Shown piece by piece: positions 35,128 to 45,152 of a stretch of 64,000 nucleotides of DNA. The stretch's first letter is position 1; each line of letters starts with the position of its first letter. The notes beneath the pieces were generated by a model that made no database searches, had not been told where the DNA came from, and saw only the letters and a program-made list of their open reading frames with translations. This DNA comes from Bacteroidota bacterium. GTDB lineage: Bacteria; Bacteroidota; Ignavibacteria; Ignavibacteriales; Ignavibacteriaceae. Location: positions 1 through 64,000 of the forward strand of contig JAKAGZ010000010.1 of the NCBI GenBank assembly GCA_021815365.1. Reading direction: 5' to 3'. Position numbers and translations under genes: made by a program.

Positions 35128-36506
35128 TGAAAAACCAAAAATCAATTTCGATTTTTGTACTTATCTCGGGTCTGTTTATTGAAATTTTCCTTATCGTATT
35201 TACACACTTTAACAGACAGAACGGAAATATTCCTCTCTTTATGTTCCTCTACTTAGAAACATTCCTGATTATGCTTGTAACATTTTTCTTCATCAGGAAA
35301 CTAAGCAAAAATAAAACCGGTAAACCAAAAAAAATCCCCTGGCTCATCAGGACCCTCGCAAAAATTCTATCCTTTAATGAAGAAGATGCTGACAAATTAC
35401 GCACACCACTGCTGATAATATCCTGGGGTATTATTTTCAGGCTGACTTTGTTCCCCGCAGCCTACGCCACTTCACCGGATGTTAACAGGTATCTTTGGGA
35501 AGGGAAAATTTTATATCACGGTTATAACCCTTTTACAATATCCCCTGCTGATACACAGCTTGCCCGGTTTCGCAACAAGGTATATGAGAATATAAATTTC
35601 AAGAATATGCAGACAATTTATCCGCCGCTTGCTCAATTAACTTTTTTATCGGCTTACCTGATAAAAGAGGAGTCAACGCAGGGATTAAAAATACTTTACC
35701 TGGCTTTCGACCTTATGATATTATTTCTTCTGCTGAAGTTATTATATCTGAAGAAGTCAGATCTGAACAACATCATACTTTATGCATGGATGCCGCTCAT
35801 CTTGCTGGAATTTTATGTAAATGCTCATATTGATATCGCCGGCATTTTCTTCATGCTTTTATTTATCTTCCTGATGGAAAAGGACAGACCAATATGGGCT
35901 TCGTTACCATTTGCCTTAGCCATCCTCGTAAAAATGTATCCCGTAATATTATTCCCCTTGGTATTGAAAAGAATGGACAGGAAAACTTTCTATCGTTTCT
36001 TTTTTAATTTTATACTTATCGTGATGGTTTTCTACACACCGTTTATTTATAAAGATTATTCCGTCTTTACTTCGTTGATTACATATTTAAAGAAATGGGA
36101 GTTCAACAGTTCGGTCTATTACCTGCTCAAACATAATTTTTTTAGCCCTGAAAATTCAAGATTAATTTGTGCAGGACTATTTATCATTACTGTGGGGCTG
36201 ATCTCATATTTTTATAAAGACTTCACAAAAGCGGCATACGGAATTTTTATTGCTCTTATAATTTTCAGCACAACGTTATACCCGTGGTATCTTGGCTGGA
36301 TAGCTGCGCTCAACCCTTTGTATAATTTCTATTCAGTAACAAGCTTACTCTTCACGATTAATTTTTCAAACTTTACTCCTCTCGGTACAGTATGGAAAGA
36401 ATATCTGTTCGTACTGCTTCTGCAGTATATTCCTTTCTTCACTTTATTATTAATCGATCTGCTGATAATGTGGAAGAAAAAGAAAATTGTAGAAAAGACA
36501 CAATAA
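35127..36506 (+). CDS. GT-C type membrane glycosyltransferase (GT87/DUF2029-like)
   Basis: 459 residues, about ten membrane segments. The first large loop has SPDVNRYLWEGKILYHGYNPFTISP, and IYPPLAQLTFLSAYL follows, the pattern of polyprenol-phosphate-sugar mannosyltransferases of the GT-C fold. The donor is therefore probably a lipid-linked mannose or similar sugar, with transfer on the periplasmic side. Start ATG at 35127 overlaps the previous stop. The stop at 36506 abuts the end of the convergent S9 peptidase gene. Confidence 0.8.
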   Translation: MKNQKSISIFVLISGLFIEIFLIVFTHFNRQNGNIPLFMFLYLETFLIMLVTFFFIRKLSKNKTGKPKKIPWLIRTLAKILSFNEEDADKLRTPLLIISWGIIFRLTLFPAAYATSPDVNRYLWEGKILYHGYNPFTISPADTQLARFRNKVYENINFKNMQTIYPPLAQLTFLSAYLIKEESTQGLKILYLAFDLMILFLLLKLLYLKKSDLNNIILYAWMPLILLEFYVNAHIDIAGIFFMLLFIFLMEKDRPIWASLPFALAILVKMYPVILFPLVLKRMDRKTFYRFFFNFILIVMVFYTPFIYKDYSVFTSLITYLKKWEFNSSVYYLLKHNFFSPENSRLICAGLFIITVGLISYFYKDFTKAAYGIFIALIIFSTTLYPWYLGWIAALNPLYNFYSVTSLLFTINFSNFTPLGTVWKEYLFVLLLQYIPFFTLLLIDLLIMWKKKKIVEKTQ

Positions 36507-38330
36507 TTATTTAACGTTCTCAACCTTTCCGCCCAGATGCCTGCCTAAAAACTCTTCCATAGCTCTGTAAAATTCAAATTTATTTTCTTCGTTGTGGAAA
36601 CCATGCCCTTCATTATCTTTTACAATATACGGTACATCAATTCCTCTTTTAGTGAGTGCATCAACTATTTGGTCAGACTCTGTTCTTGCAACACGAGGAT
36701 CGTTAGCCCCCTGTGCAATAAGCAGCGGCACCTTTATTTTATCTGCATGAAAAACAGGAGATGTTTCTTTAAATATATCTCTGTCGGTTTCAGGGTCACC
36801 GACCATCTCATGGAACATATCAAGATAAGGTTTCCAATAAGGCGGGATAGAATCCATAAAAGTAAAAAGATTTGACACACCTACATAGTCAACACCGCAG
36901 GCATATAATTCAGGAGTAAAAGCAAGGCCCGCAAGAACAGCATACCCTCCGTATGAACCCCCGTAAATTCCAATTTTATTCTTATCTGCTATTCCCTCAG
37001 AAACCAGCCAGTTAACTCCATCGGTAATATCGTTCTGCATTTTTCTGCCCCACTCCCTGAAGCCAGCTTCCCAGAATTTTCTGCCGTAGCCCAATGAACC
37101 TCTGTAATTTATTTGCAGCACAGCGTATCCTCTGCTTGTAAGAAATTGAACCTCGGGATTGAATCCCCAGCAGTCTCGTGCCCACGGACCTCCGTGAACA
37201 ATTATAACTGAAGGAAGATCCTTGGGTTCACTGGTGGGAGGAAGAGTCAAATATCCATTGATCACCAATCCATCTCTTGATCTATATTTTATCGGTTTCA
37301 TTTCAGCCAATAAATTTTCTTCGAGCCATGGACTAACATCCGCAATCTTTAAAAATTCATTTGCTGCCAGGTCGTAAAAATAATACGCCCCGCGTGACCT
37401 GTCGCTGTAGGTTCTCACTAAAATTTTATCTTCATCTTTATTCTGATCGGCTATAACAACTTCATAGCCAGGCAGGTTTTTTTCAAGGCGTTCCTGAAGT
37501 TCTTTTCTTTGTTCGTCGAAGAAATAATAATTTCTTTTCCCTGTAATAAAGGAAACACCTGTAATAGTTTTTCTTTTTTTAGAACTTAAAAGTTCATCAA
37601 CATCTACTTCGGAGTGTTCGTATACCAGCTCAAGTTCCCTGTTATTTTCTACATCATATTTTACAATCGAGGCTTTGTCTCTCCCTATATTTGAACGAGC
37701 GTAAATAAACTTATTATCAAAAGTAAACATTAAAGGCTGAAGGGCTTCTTTAAAATTACAGGTTGTAATTAATTTAAACTCTTCACTTTCAGCTTTACGG
37801 TAAAGTAGGCTTGAGTTAACACCATCAGTCGTCATTGCTATTCTCAGTCTTCCTTCGTGATCTGTAAGCCAGGAGGTTATGTTGCCGGGATTTTCAGCTA
37901 CCAGTTCCATTTTCCCGGAGATAACATTTATCCTGTAAACATCAAAAAGTGTTGCATCGCGTTTGTTCATCGCTATGATCATTTCTTCATCATTCTCATC
38001 AAGATCATCAATAATTTCTACAGTAACTTTTTCAAAGGGGGTTAGGTCTGTATTATTTGAGCCATCAATATTTACTGCAAACAGTCTGAAGTTTTCATCC
38101 CCTGCATTATCTTTCAGGTAAACGATCCTTTCATTATTTGCCCAGTAATATTCGGCAACATCGCGCAGCGTTTCATTGGTAACGCGGATTATTTCATCGT
38201 CCCCGATTTTTTCTACAAAAACATTCAGCCTGTTTTCCCAGGGCATCATAAAAGCAAAGTATTCCCCATTCGGTGACAGAGAATAACCTGTGCTCTCAGG
38301 GTTCCTGAAAAAATCTTTCAATGAGATCAA
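36507..38330 (-). CDS. S9 family (prolyl oligopeptidase-like) peptidase
   Basis: 607 residues. An N-terminal seven-bladed propeller (about 1-345) and a C-terminal alpha/beta-hydrolase (about 350-600) with catalytic Ser459 in GGSYGG, Asp544 in GANDPRV and His576 in EGHGF. The HGGPWAR oxyanion segment is present. No signal peptide, so probably cytoplasmic. The start is TTG with AAGGGA upstream, the first start codon after an in-frame stop. It processes short peptides, in acylaminoacyl-peptidase style. Confidence 0.94.
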   Translation of the reverse strand: MISLKDFFRNPESTGYSLSPNGEYFAFMMPWENRLNVFVEKIGDDEIIRVTNETLRDVAEYYWANNERIVYLKDNAGDENFRLFAVNIDGSNNTDLTPFEKVTVEIIDDLDENDEEMIIAMNKRDATLFDVYRINVISGKMELVAENPGNITSWLTDHEGRLRIAMTTDGVNSSLLYRKAESEEFKLITTCNFKEALQPLMFTFDNKFIYARSNIGRDKASIVKYDVENNRELELVYEHSEVDVDELLSSKKRKTITGVSFITGKRNYYFFDEQRKELQERLEKNLPGYEVVIADQNKDEDKILVRTYSDRSRGAYYFYDLAANEFLKIADVSPWLEENLLAEMKPIKYRSRDGLVINGYLTLPPTSEPKDLPSVIIVHGGPWARDCWGFNPEVQFLTSRGYAVLQINYRGSLGYGRKFWEAGFREWGRKMQNDITDGVNWLVSEGIADKNKIGIYGGSYGGYAVLAGLAFTPELYACGVDYVGVSNLFTFMDSIPPYWKPYLDMFHEMVGDPETDRDIFKETSPVFHADKIKVPLLIAQGANDPRVARTESDQIVDALTKRGIDVPYIVKDNEGHGFHNEENKFEFYRAMEEFLGRHLGGKVENVK

Positions 38331-38581
38331 ATGAAATCCCTTTATTCAATTAGAAATGAAACTGAAAATAGTTTATAGAAGATAAGTATAAATATGGAAA
38401 AATTGTAGCGGGTTTGTCTGGAAAAATGTGAGAGGCTGACCAAGAAGTAATATTCTTTTGAAAAATAGAACACCGATGACGCGGATTTAATGCTCCGCTC
38501 GCCCGAGCTGGAATTTACACAGATTTTTTATTTGAATAATTACTTTCTGGTAATTCTCTTTACTTCATAGGAAGAAAAAAA
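38331..38581. other. 251-base spacer with a possible repeat
   Basis: No gene. The stretch 38470-38540 (ACACCGATGACGCGGATT, a GC-rich insert, then TTTACACAGATTTTTTATTT) looks like a degenerate direct repeat of GATGACGCGGATT/TACACAGATTTT units, but only one copy exists in this window. Confidence 0.4.
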
Positions 38582-39301
38582 TCAGAGGCTCAGCATTTCT
38601 TTAAATTTTATGGATTGCCTTCTTGAAACTTCAACTTTGTTTCCGCCTTTTAATTTGACAAGCAGACCTCCGTTAAGCCAGGGTTCAATGCTCTCAATCC
38701 ATTTTAAGTTTATAATGTGTTTTCTGCTTGCGCGGAAAAAAGTCTTGCCATCTAATCTTTCATCCAGGTAATTCAATGTTCGGAGAATAAGGGGTTTATT
38801 ATCATCAAAATATAATCTGACATAATTGCCCTCTGATTCCATCAGCCTTATTGAAGAAAGTTTTACGAACCAGCATTTCTCGCCGTCTTTCACAAAGATC
38901 TGGTCTTCATCTTTGAGCACAGGCTGCTCGGTAGCGGCGGCAGTATCTTTCTTGTTTCTCTCAATTACTTTTTTAATAGTCTCTTCAAGACGTTTTGGCT
39001 CGATAGGCTTTAAAAGATAATCGAGTGCATTGTATTCGAATGCCTTCAGTGCATATTCATCGTACGCAGTTGTAAATATAACGATTGGAACACTGTCGAG
39101 TTCTTCGAGCAGCTCAAATCCATTCTTGCCCGGCATTTGAATATCAAGAAACAGCAGGTCAGGGTTTAGTTCAGTAATCTTGTTAAGTGCATCGTCTACA
39201 TTTACCGCTTCACCAACAATGGTTATCTCTTTGTGTGGTGATAAAAGCCTCTTAAGTTCCACACGTGCTAATCTTTCATCATCAATTATTAAAGCTTTCA
39301 T
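38582..39301 (-). CDS. LytTR-family response regulator, second pair
   Basis: 239 residues. Receiver (about 1-120) with IIDDERLAR, phospho-acceptor Asp in LLFLDIQMPG and FTTAYDEYALKAFEYNALDYLLKPI. LytTR domain (about 135-239) with LMESEGNYVRLYFDDNKPLIL and FFRASRKHIINLKWI. The start overlaps the stop of its kinase by four bases (ATGA), so the pair is co-translated. Paralogue of the regulator at 22400. Confidence 0.96.
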   Translation of the reverse strand: MKALIIDDERLARVELKRLLSPHKEITIVGEAVNVDDALNKITELNPDLLFLDIQMPGKNGFELLEELDSVPIVIFTTAYDEYALKAFEYNALDYLLKPIEPKRLEETIKKVIERNKKDTAAATEQPVLKDEDQIFVKDGEKCWFVKLSSIRLMESEGNYVRLYFDDNKPLILRTLNYLDERLDGKTFFRASRKHIINLKWIESIEPWLNGGLLVKLKGGNKVEVSRRQSIKFKEMLSL

Positions 39302-40344
39302 AAATTTGAACCTCCGGTTGGAATTATTAATTCTGCTACTACCTCATTTGCAGAATAATTTTTAATTGAAAAAAAAGCTTTCTCTCCGTAAAGCAGGCTC
39401 AGGCGATGCTTTGTATTGCTTATCCCAAAACCTTTTGCATTTTGTAACAAGCCTGAGTCCATTTGTCCGCTGTTCCTGATTTCTATTTTTAATTTTGAAT
39501 CATTAACACTTGTTGTAATCGAAATCTCCCCGCCCTCCCTTCTTTTTGAAATTCCGTGTTTGATACCGTTTTCAACAAGAGTTTGAACCATCATTGGCGG
39601 AATTTCAAATTTCAGCGAAGCCGGGTCGAGAATAATTTTATATTTAAGTCTTTCCTCAAACCTTATTGCTTCAAGCGCAAGATAATCTGCAACTGTTTGC
39701 ATTTCATCTTCGAGAGAAACTGTTTCCAGTCGTTCGATCCTGAGTGAATATCTCAGGATATTCGAGAGATTAGTTACTGCTGTTTGTGCGCTTTTCGGAT
39801 CTTCCTGTATCAGTGCGCGAATGCTGTTCAATGCGTTAAACATAAAATGAGGATTTAACTGTGACTTTAAGGTTTTCAATTCAAAATCTTTAACTGCAGC
39901 TTCCCATATCAAAGCTTCAATCTCAGCCTTTTTATAATTTTCAAAATAATGAACGGAAAAATAAATCAAGCCCCAAACGAGAATAATGCTGCTGAAATTA
40001 AAGTCATTAAAAATAAATGCGCCGATCCTGAATTTTTGCCAGTGAAAAATTCCAGTCGAAAAATTGACAGCATAAATCAGTGTCAGCATCAAAGTACCAA
40101 TAATAACACTGGCTAAAAGTACACGCGGTATAATTTGTTTAAGCGGAAGCGAAAGCCAGTTTTTTTTCTCGATTATGCTTCTGTAAATATGAGTAAAGCA
40201 AACACCGGTGAAGCTTAAATAAATCGCAACCCAAAGCCTGCTGAAGGTAAGCTCGTTAAACGAAGCATAAATAATCAGGTTAACCACAGCAATAAGAGTC
40301 CAGCCGCTTATCTGGCTCAGCCAATATACTTTTTTTCTTTTCAT
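39298..40344 (-). CDS. LytS-type sensor histidine kinase, second pair
   Basis: 348 residues from the ATG at 40344, chosen because MKRKKVYWLSQISGWTLIAV matches how this family begins and the length then equals the paralogue at 21324. An upstream ATG at 40431 gives 377 residues and cannot be excluded. Four membrane helices, then LKSQLNPHFMFNALNSIRAL with the phospho-acceptor His, and PPMMVQTLVENGIKHGISKR and AKGFGISNTKHRLSLLYG in the ATPase part. Partner of the regulator at 38582. Confidence 0.93.
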   Translation of the reverse strand: MKRKKVYWLSQISGWTLIAVVNLIIYASFNELTFSRLWVAIYLSFTGVCFTHIYRSIIEKKNWLSLPLKQIIPRVLLASVIIGTLMLTLIYAVNFSTGIFHWQKFRIGAFIFNDFNFSSIILVWGLIYFSVHYFENYKKAEIEALIWEAAVKDFELKTLKSQLNPHFMFNALNSIRALIQEDPKSAQTAVTNLSNILRYSLRIERLETVSLEDEMQTVADYLALEAIRFEERLKYKIILDPASLKFEIPPMMVQTLVENGIKHGISKRREGGEISITTSVNDSKLKIEIRNSGQMDSGLLQNAKGFGISNTKHRLSLLYGEKAFFSIKNYSANEVVAELIIPTGGSNL

Positions 40345-40699
40345 CTCGCTTTGATTATCTTCCTTCAACACCAGGTTTGTGCGCTCAAAAGAAGGTTCGT
40401 AATTATAAAAAGGAGCCTTGTTCTTTAACATTAATATAATCGTATCTCTGCTTAAAAAAAATTTGCTAACCCTGAATAATCGTTATCTCAATCCTGTTAC
40501 ATTCATCTTCGATCTTATGACAACCAGCAAATCAAATACGATGGCAAAATTAGAGCAGTAGCTTAACAGTGGCGGAAATTTTATTATCAAAGGTTTAATA
40601 AAATGATGAGCGGGTGTATAGCGTGTGGTTTTTTATCCCAAAAGGTATAGGGTATAAGGTTTAAGGTATAAGGTTTAAACTACTATCTCCCTTATACCT
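40345..40699. other. 355-base spacer between kinase and rseP
   Basis: No gene (the first part may code if the kinase starts at 40431). Bases 40640-40690 carry GGTATAAGGTTTAA in tandem followed by CTTATACC, so the transcript can fold past the end of rseP. A terminator role is possible. Confidence 0.4.
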
Positions 40700-42055
40700 C
40701 TACAGAGTCATAATATCATTATAAACGATAAAAGCCATAAGCAGCAAAAGAATAACAAATCCCACATTCTGAACTGCAATTTTTACCTTCACAGGAATTT
40801 CTCTTTTAAATAACGCTTCAATTATTATTATTAAAAGATGCCCGCCGTCAAGAACAGGAAAAGGCAGAATATTAATTATTGCAAGACTGAGGCTCAGCAG
40901 GGCAAGAAAATAAAGAAAGCTTGTAAGTCCGTTGTCAGCAGATTTAGCAGCATATTGTGCTATCTTCACAGGTCCGCCGAAAGCTTTTGAGAAAGCGATC
41001 TTTCCATGGATCACCTTACCCATCATCGAAAACGTAAGCCCGGTTATATTAACAACATCTTTCCAGCCGTAATAAAATGATTCGAAGAACCCGTATTTTT
41101 TATATTCCACAGGACCAGTAAATGCTTGTCCAATAGCAACACCAATCTTTCCATTCTCAGCAGGTGTTACAGCAAGCTTCAGAGTGTCTTTATCCCGCAG
41201 CACAACGAGAGGGATCGTTTTGTTTTTATTGCTTTCAATTATGTCTATGGTTTCTTTTCTGCTGTAAAGAGGAGTATTATCCAGATCTAATAAAATGTCG
41301 CCTGGTTTTATTCCTGATTTCATGGCAGGAGAATCTTTAAAAACATCGCCAACTGCAGGTCTGATACCGGAAGGGATAAGGAACATACTTTGATCTTCGT
41401 TATCCGGAATTTTTGACCGCGGGATTTTGATCGTTTCGGTTTTACCGTTTCTTTCAAGAGATATATTTAAATTCTCGCCGATATTATTAACAAAAATTGC
41501 CGTCCTCAGGTCTTCCCAGTCGTTAACGGTTTTTCCATTCACGGATAAAATCTTATCGTTGGTGCGGAAACCAAGCAAGTCAGCAGAGGAATGAGGCTCA
41601 ACATAGCCTATTGTTGTGGTTTTCGTTACGAGTTTTCCCTGGAAAAAATTTGATCCCCAGAAAACCATGAATGCTAAAAGCAGGTTCATCAGCACGCCTG
41701 CGGTTATCACAATTATTTTCTGATGAACCGGTCTTGCCCTGAATTCATAGGGCTGCGGTTCCTTATCAGCAAAATCAGTATCAAAGCTTTCATCAACCAT
41801 TCCGGCAATTTTCACATAACCGCCCAATGGAAGAAGGCTCAGCCTGTAATCTGTATGCCCGCCTCCGTCAAAATTTTCGGGAAGATCTCCAAAGGTAAAT
41901 CCATTGATCCTGTTCCAGCCAAACAATCTTTTGCCGAAGCCGATAGCAAAAACATCGGCGCGCATACCGCAGGATTTTGCAGCTATAAAATGACCAAACT
42001 CGTGAATGAACACCAGTATTCCAATCGTTACCGCAAAATAAATTACATAATCCAT
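40700..42055 (-). CDS. rseP: Site-2 metalloprotease RseP
   Basis: 451 residues. The zinc site HEFGH (residues 18-22) lies in the first membrane helix, and the second metal motif in ILPFPVLDGGHLL near the C-terminus. Two PDZ-like domains between (about 130-310). It cuts anti-sigma factors or signal peptides inside the membrane. Seventeen bases after dxr, in the common dxr-rseP order. Several membrane anti-sigma factors in this window (17787, 45691) are possible substrates, which is inference. Confidence 0.95.
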   Translation of the reverse strand: MDYVIYFAVTIGILVFIHEFGHFIAAKSCGMRADVFAIGFGKRLFGWNRINGFTFGDLPENFDGGGHTDYRLSLLPLGGYVKIAGMVDESFDTDFADKEPQPYEFRARPVHQKIIVITAGVLMNLLLAFMVFWGSNFFQGKLVTKTTTIGYVEPHSSADLLGFRTNDKILSVNGKTVNDWEDLRTAIFVNNIGENLNISLERNGKTETIKIPRSKIPDNEDQSMFLIPSGIRPAVGDVFKDSPAMKSGIKPGDILLDLDNTPLYSRKETIDIIESNKNKTIPLVVLRDKDTLKLAVTPAENGKIGVAIGQAFTGPVEYKKYGFFESFYYGWKDVVNITGLTFSMMGKVIHGKIAFSKAFGGPVKIAQYAAKSADNGLTSFLYFLALLSLSLAIINILPFPVLDGGHLLIIIIEALFKREIPVKVKIAVQNVGFVILLLLMAFIVYNDIMTL

Positions 42056-42072
42056 TAAGTGAAATTCTCCTG

Positions 42073-43215
42073 TTATTTCAAATTAGTTACAAATTCCCTG
42101 GTTTCTTTATCACATTCAAAAATTGCATCAAGATCCGGTGCCTTGTGATTTTCCATTTTGTTTAATGCAGTTTCAATCAGCTCCGGTATATGTGAAAACT
42201 TTATTTTTCTTTTTAAAAATTTATCAACGGCAACTTCGTTAGCAGCATTCATAATACAGGGTGAAGTTCCGCCAACTTCAAGTGCGTTGAAAGCGAGTTT
42301 TAAACATTCATATTTATCAAAATCGGGTTCAAAAAAAGTAAGGCTGCTAATTTTCGGAAGGTCTGCTCTTTCGAAGTTATTTTTAAATCTTTCAGGGTAA
42401 GTCAATGCATATTGAATAGGAAGTTTCATATCAGGTATTCCCATCTGTGCCTTTATTGAGCCATCAACAAATTGAACCATTGAATGAACTATTGATTGAG
42501 GGTGAATTAAAACTTTGATCCGTTCTTTCGGCAGGCCGAACAACCAATGTGCCTCAATTACCTCCAGTCCTTTGTTCATCATCGAAGCCGAGTCTATGGT
42601 AATTTTATTTCCCATTTTCCAGTTAGGGTGATTCAGCGCTTCGTCTACCGTAACATTACTAAGCTCTGATTTTGTTTTATTCAGAAATGGTCCGCCTGAT
42701 GCAGTGAGAATTATTTTTTCAACTTCATTAATATTTTCTCCGACGAGACACTGATAGATTGCGCTGTGTTCCGAATCAACGGGGATAAGCTCAGTGTCGT
42801 GTTTCCTGCACAAACTTGTTACAAGTTCGCCGGCAACGACAAGTGTTTCCTTATTTGCAAGGGCGATTCGTTTCCCTCTTTTTATCGCCTCAACAGTCGG
42901 TGCTAATCCTGCAAACCCAACCATCGCACCGATAAGAATATCATAATCGCATTCTGCCGCAGCTTCGCACAGTCCTTCAATACCCTTTAGAACCTCACAT
43001 TTACCTTTTACTTTTTTCTTCAGCTCAAGGGCAAGTTTATCATCCTTTACCACTACAAGACGCGGTTTGAATTCATCAATCTGTGGTTCAAGAAGATCTA
43101 TCCTTGTATTAACAGTAAGAGCTTCTATTTGGAATTTCCCGGGAAATTGTTTTATCACATTAAGTGCATTTATCCCTATGGAACCAGTTGAGCCTAATAT
43201 TAAAATTCTTTTCAT
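42073..43215 (-). CDS. dxr: 1-deoxy-D-xylulose-5-phosphate reductoisomerase
   Basis: 380 residues from the ATG at 43215, because MKRILILGSTGSIGINALNVI is the standard NADPH-binding start; the extra 37 residues of the longer frame have no homologous look. Metal and substrate sites appear in IPVDSEHSAIYQ, SGGPF, HPNWKMGNKITIDSASMMNKGLEVIEA and ANEVAVDKFL. Second step of the non-mevalonate isoprenoid pathway. Operon with rseP. Confidence 0.96.
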   Translation of the reverse strand: MKRILILGSTGSIGINALNVIKQFPGKFQIEALTVNTRIDLLEPQIDEFKPRLVVVKDDKLALELKKKVKGKCEVLKGIEGLCEAAAECDYDILIGAMVGFAGLAPTVEAIKRGKRIALANKETLVVAGELVTSLCRKHDTELIPVDSEHSAIYQCLVGENINEVEKIILTASGGPFLNKTKSELSNVTVDEALNHPNWKMGNKITIDSASMMNKGLEVIEAHWLFGLPKERIKVLIHPQSIVHSMVQFVDGSIKAQMGIPDMKLPIQYALTYPERFKNNFERADLPKISSLTFFEPDFDKYECLKLAFNALEVGGTSPCIMNAANEVAVDKFLKRKIKFSHIPELIETALNKMENHKAPDLDAIFECDKETREFVTNLK

Positions 43216-43445
43216 ATTTATGACTAATTGAAGTGTAAAAGTACGGAGGAAAGGTCTCTTAATCAATGAACAAAATCCGATAAAAAGCTTATCAGTTCTA
43301 ACAATTTCAGCAAAAACGATAGACATTCTCTTCCTGCCAAAGCAATCACGACAATATTTATGTGAGTAAATTATAGCAGGACGGTACCATTTTTTTGCCT
43401 GTCACTTTTCTACAACACTTATTACTAACTAAAAAAGTAAAAACT

Positions 43446-43868
43446 ATGAAAAAACTTTGCAGCTTTTCTTTATATCTACTCCTTTTAGCATATTGGGGCT
43501 GCTCTAAAGACACTGCCACAGGACCGGGTCCCATAACAGATAATTCAGTCCCCAATAGTCAATTCAGCGATATTCAGAAAAAAGTTTTTACCACAACCTG
43601 CGCCTTATCCAACTGTCATGGAGATTCAGGAACACAAGCTAATCTGCTGTTAGTGGAAGGGAAAGCATACAGCAATCTTGTTAACGTCCAAAGTTTTTTA
43701 TTCCCGGACTTCAAGAGAGTGCTGCCTGACAGCAGCTCAAAAAGTCTGCTTATAAAAATTCTAAAAGGGGAAATCTCACCAAGAATGCCCCTGAACGGCA
43801 ATAAACTCAGCGATGCAACCATAGATTCGATATCAAAATGGATTGATAATGGAGCCTTGAATAATTAA
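43446..43868 (+). CDS. Lipoprotein with cytochrome-c-like CxxxxCH domain
   Basis: 140 residues from the ATG at 43446, which starts a signal peptide ending in a lipobox-like YWGC. One domain follows: KKVFTTTCALSNCHGDSGTQANLLL, then YSNLVNV and SLLIKILKGEISPRMPL...LSDATIDSISKWIDNGA. The fold pattern is that of single-heme cytochrome c-like domains, but the spacing is C-X4-CH rather than CXXCH, so heme binding is uncertain. The T9SS protein gene follows 25 bases later. Confidence 0.8.
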   Translation: MKKLCSFSLYLLLLAYWGCSKDTATGPGPITDNSVPNSQFSDIQKKVFTTTCALSNCHGDSGTQANLLLVEGKAYSNLVNVQSFLFPDFKRVLPDSSSKSLLIKILKGEISPRMPLNGNKLSDATIDSISKWIDNGALNN

Positions 43869-43893
43869 ACATATCATAAACTAGAGGTGCATC

Positions 43894-44949
43894 ATGAAAC
43901 ATAATAGATTACCTTTGTTCAACAGGCTGCTTATTTTACTTAACAGCCTGTTCATATTTGCTTTGACCGATCTCTACGCTGAAAATCTTACTGTACATTT
44001 TACGGGCATGACACCGCACGTGGGTAAGGATTTATACCTCAGGGTCATTGATAAAGGTACGCTCAGGGAAACTGCCAGGACGAAAGTCACGATAGCAAAT
44101 GCAGATTTTGATGTTGTGGTCAATGCTGTTACTGCTGCTCACAGCTACTTTGTTGATTTTTTTGCAGACCAGAATGCAAATGGCTTGTATGACAAACCCC
44201 CCGCAGATCATGCCTGGAGATTAAGCCTCGACAATGCAGCAGGCAACGGCACAGATGAACTCAGCTTTACTCACAATACAAGTTTCACCGACATTAACTG
44301 GCAATACGCACTGACAATAAATTTTACAGGTATGACGCCTCACCTGAATCAGCTCTTTGAACTACGCGTTGTAAATGTCGCCACAACAAAAGAAATTGAT
44401 CGGGTAAAAGTTGATTCAATTAAGTCTGCAAATTTTAATATTTCAACCCCGGGAATTGAATTAAATACAGAATACAATGTAGATTTTTATGCTGACTTCA
44501 ATGGTAATAAATCATACAATGCTCCTCCTACAGACCATACGTGGAGACTAAATTTTAAAACCTTCTCCGGTGATACTTCACTAAATTTTACGCACAACAC
44601 AAACTTTACAGATATTCAGTGGCCAAATGTTACGGCGATTGAAAATGAAAATCTGACTTCTCCAAAACAATTCAAACTTTACCAGAACTATCCGAACCCT
44701 TTTAATCCTTCAACAAAGATAGGTTACGCGATTAAAGAGCGAAGCAAAGTAATACTAACTATTTACAACCTGTTGGGCAGTGAGGTTATGAAGCTCATAA
44801 ACAAAGAACAGAACCCCGGTGTTTATGAAGTTAACTTCGATGCTTCGGGTTTAAGCAACGGTGTGTACTTCTATCGTATAATGATCCATTCAGATAAACT
44901 ACAGGCAGGTGATTTTTCAGAGACAAAAAAAATGGTACTGTTAAGGTAG
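43894..44949 (+). CDS. T9SS-exported protein with two copies of an unknown beta domain
   Basis: 351 residues. Signal peptide (about 1-29). Two homologous domains (about 30-135 and 136-245), each starting LTVHFTGMTPH / LTINFTGMTPH and ending FTHNTxFTDIxW. A C-terminal type A sorting domain (about 262-351) with KLYQNYPNPFNPSTKIGYAI, LTIYNLLGSEV and GVYFYRI. Such proteins cross the outer membrane by the type IX system and are anchored or released. The duplicated domain has Asp/Asn-rich turns (DQNANGLYD) and could bind calcium. Confidence 0.88.
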   Translation: MKHNRLPLFNRLLILLNSLFIFALTDLYAENLTVHFTGMTPHVGKDLYLRVIDKGTLRETARTKVTIANADFDVVVNAVTAAHSYFVDFFADQNANGLYDKPPADHAWRLSLDNAAGNGTDELSFTHNTSFTDINWQYALTINFTGMTPHLNQLFELRVVNVATTKEIDRVKVDSIKSANFNISTPGIELNTEYNVDFYADFNGNKSYNAPPTDHTWRLNFKTFSGDTSLNFTHNTNFTDIQWPNVTAIENENLTSPKQFKLYQNYPNPFNPSTKIGYAIKERSKVILTIYNLLGSEVMKLINKEQNPGVYEVNFDASGLSNGVYFYRIMIHSDKLQAGDFSETKKMVLLR

Positions 44950-44986
44950 AACTAAATAATATCAAAGTAAGTGCAAAATAAAGTTT

Positions 44987-45018
44987 GCAGCCGGTAATAA
45001 AATCATTTTACCGGCTGC
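44987..45018 (+). terminator. Hairpin after the T9SS protein gene
   Basis: GCAGCCGGTAA (44987-44997) pairs exactly with 45008-45018, 38 bases past the stop codon. A long T-run is lacking. Confidence 0.6.
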
Positions 45019-45152
45019 GTTCGTAAAGCAAAAGACTTCCCATTACTACAAAGACTAAATTCCTTCAAAATACTTCTTTATAATAATTTTCCACTTTCAG
45101 CAACTTTTTATATACTGGTGTGTCTTTATTAATAGAAACAAATTAAAATATT

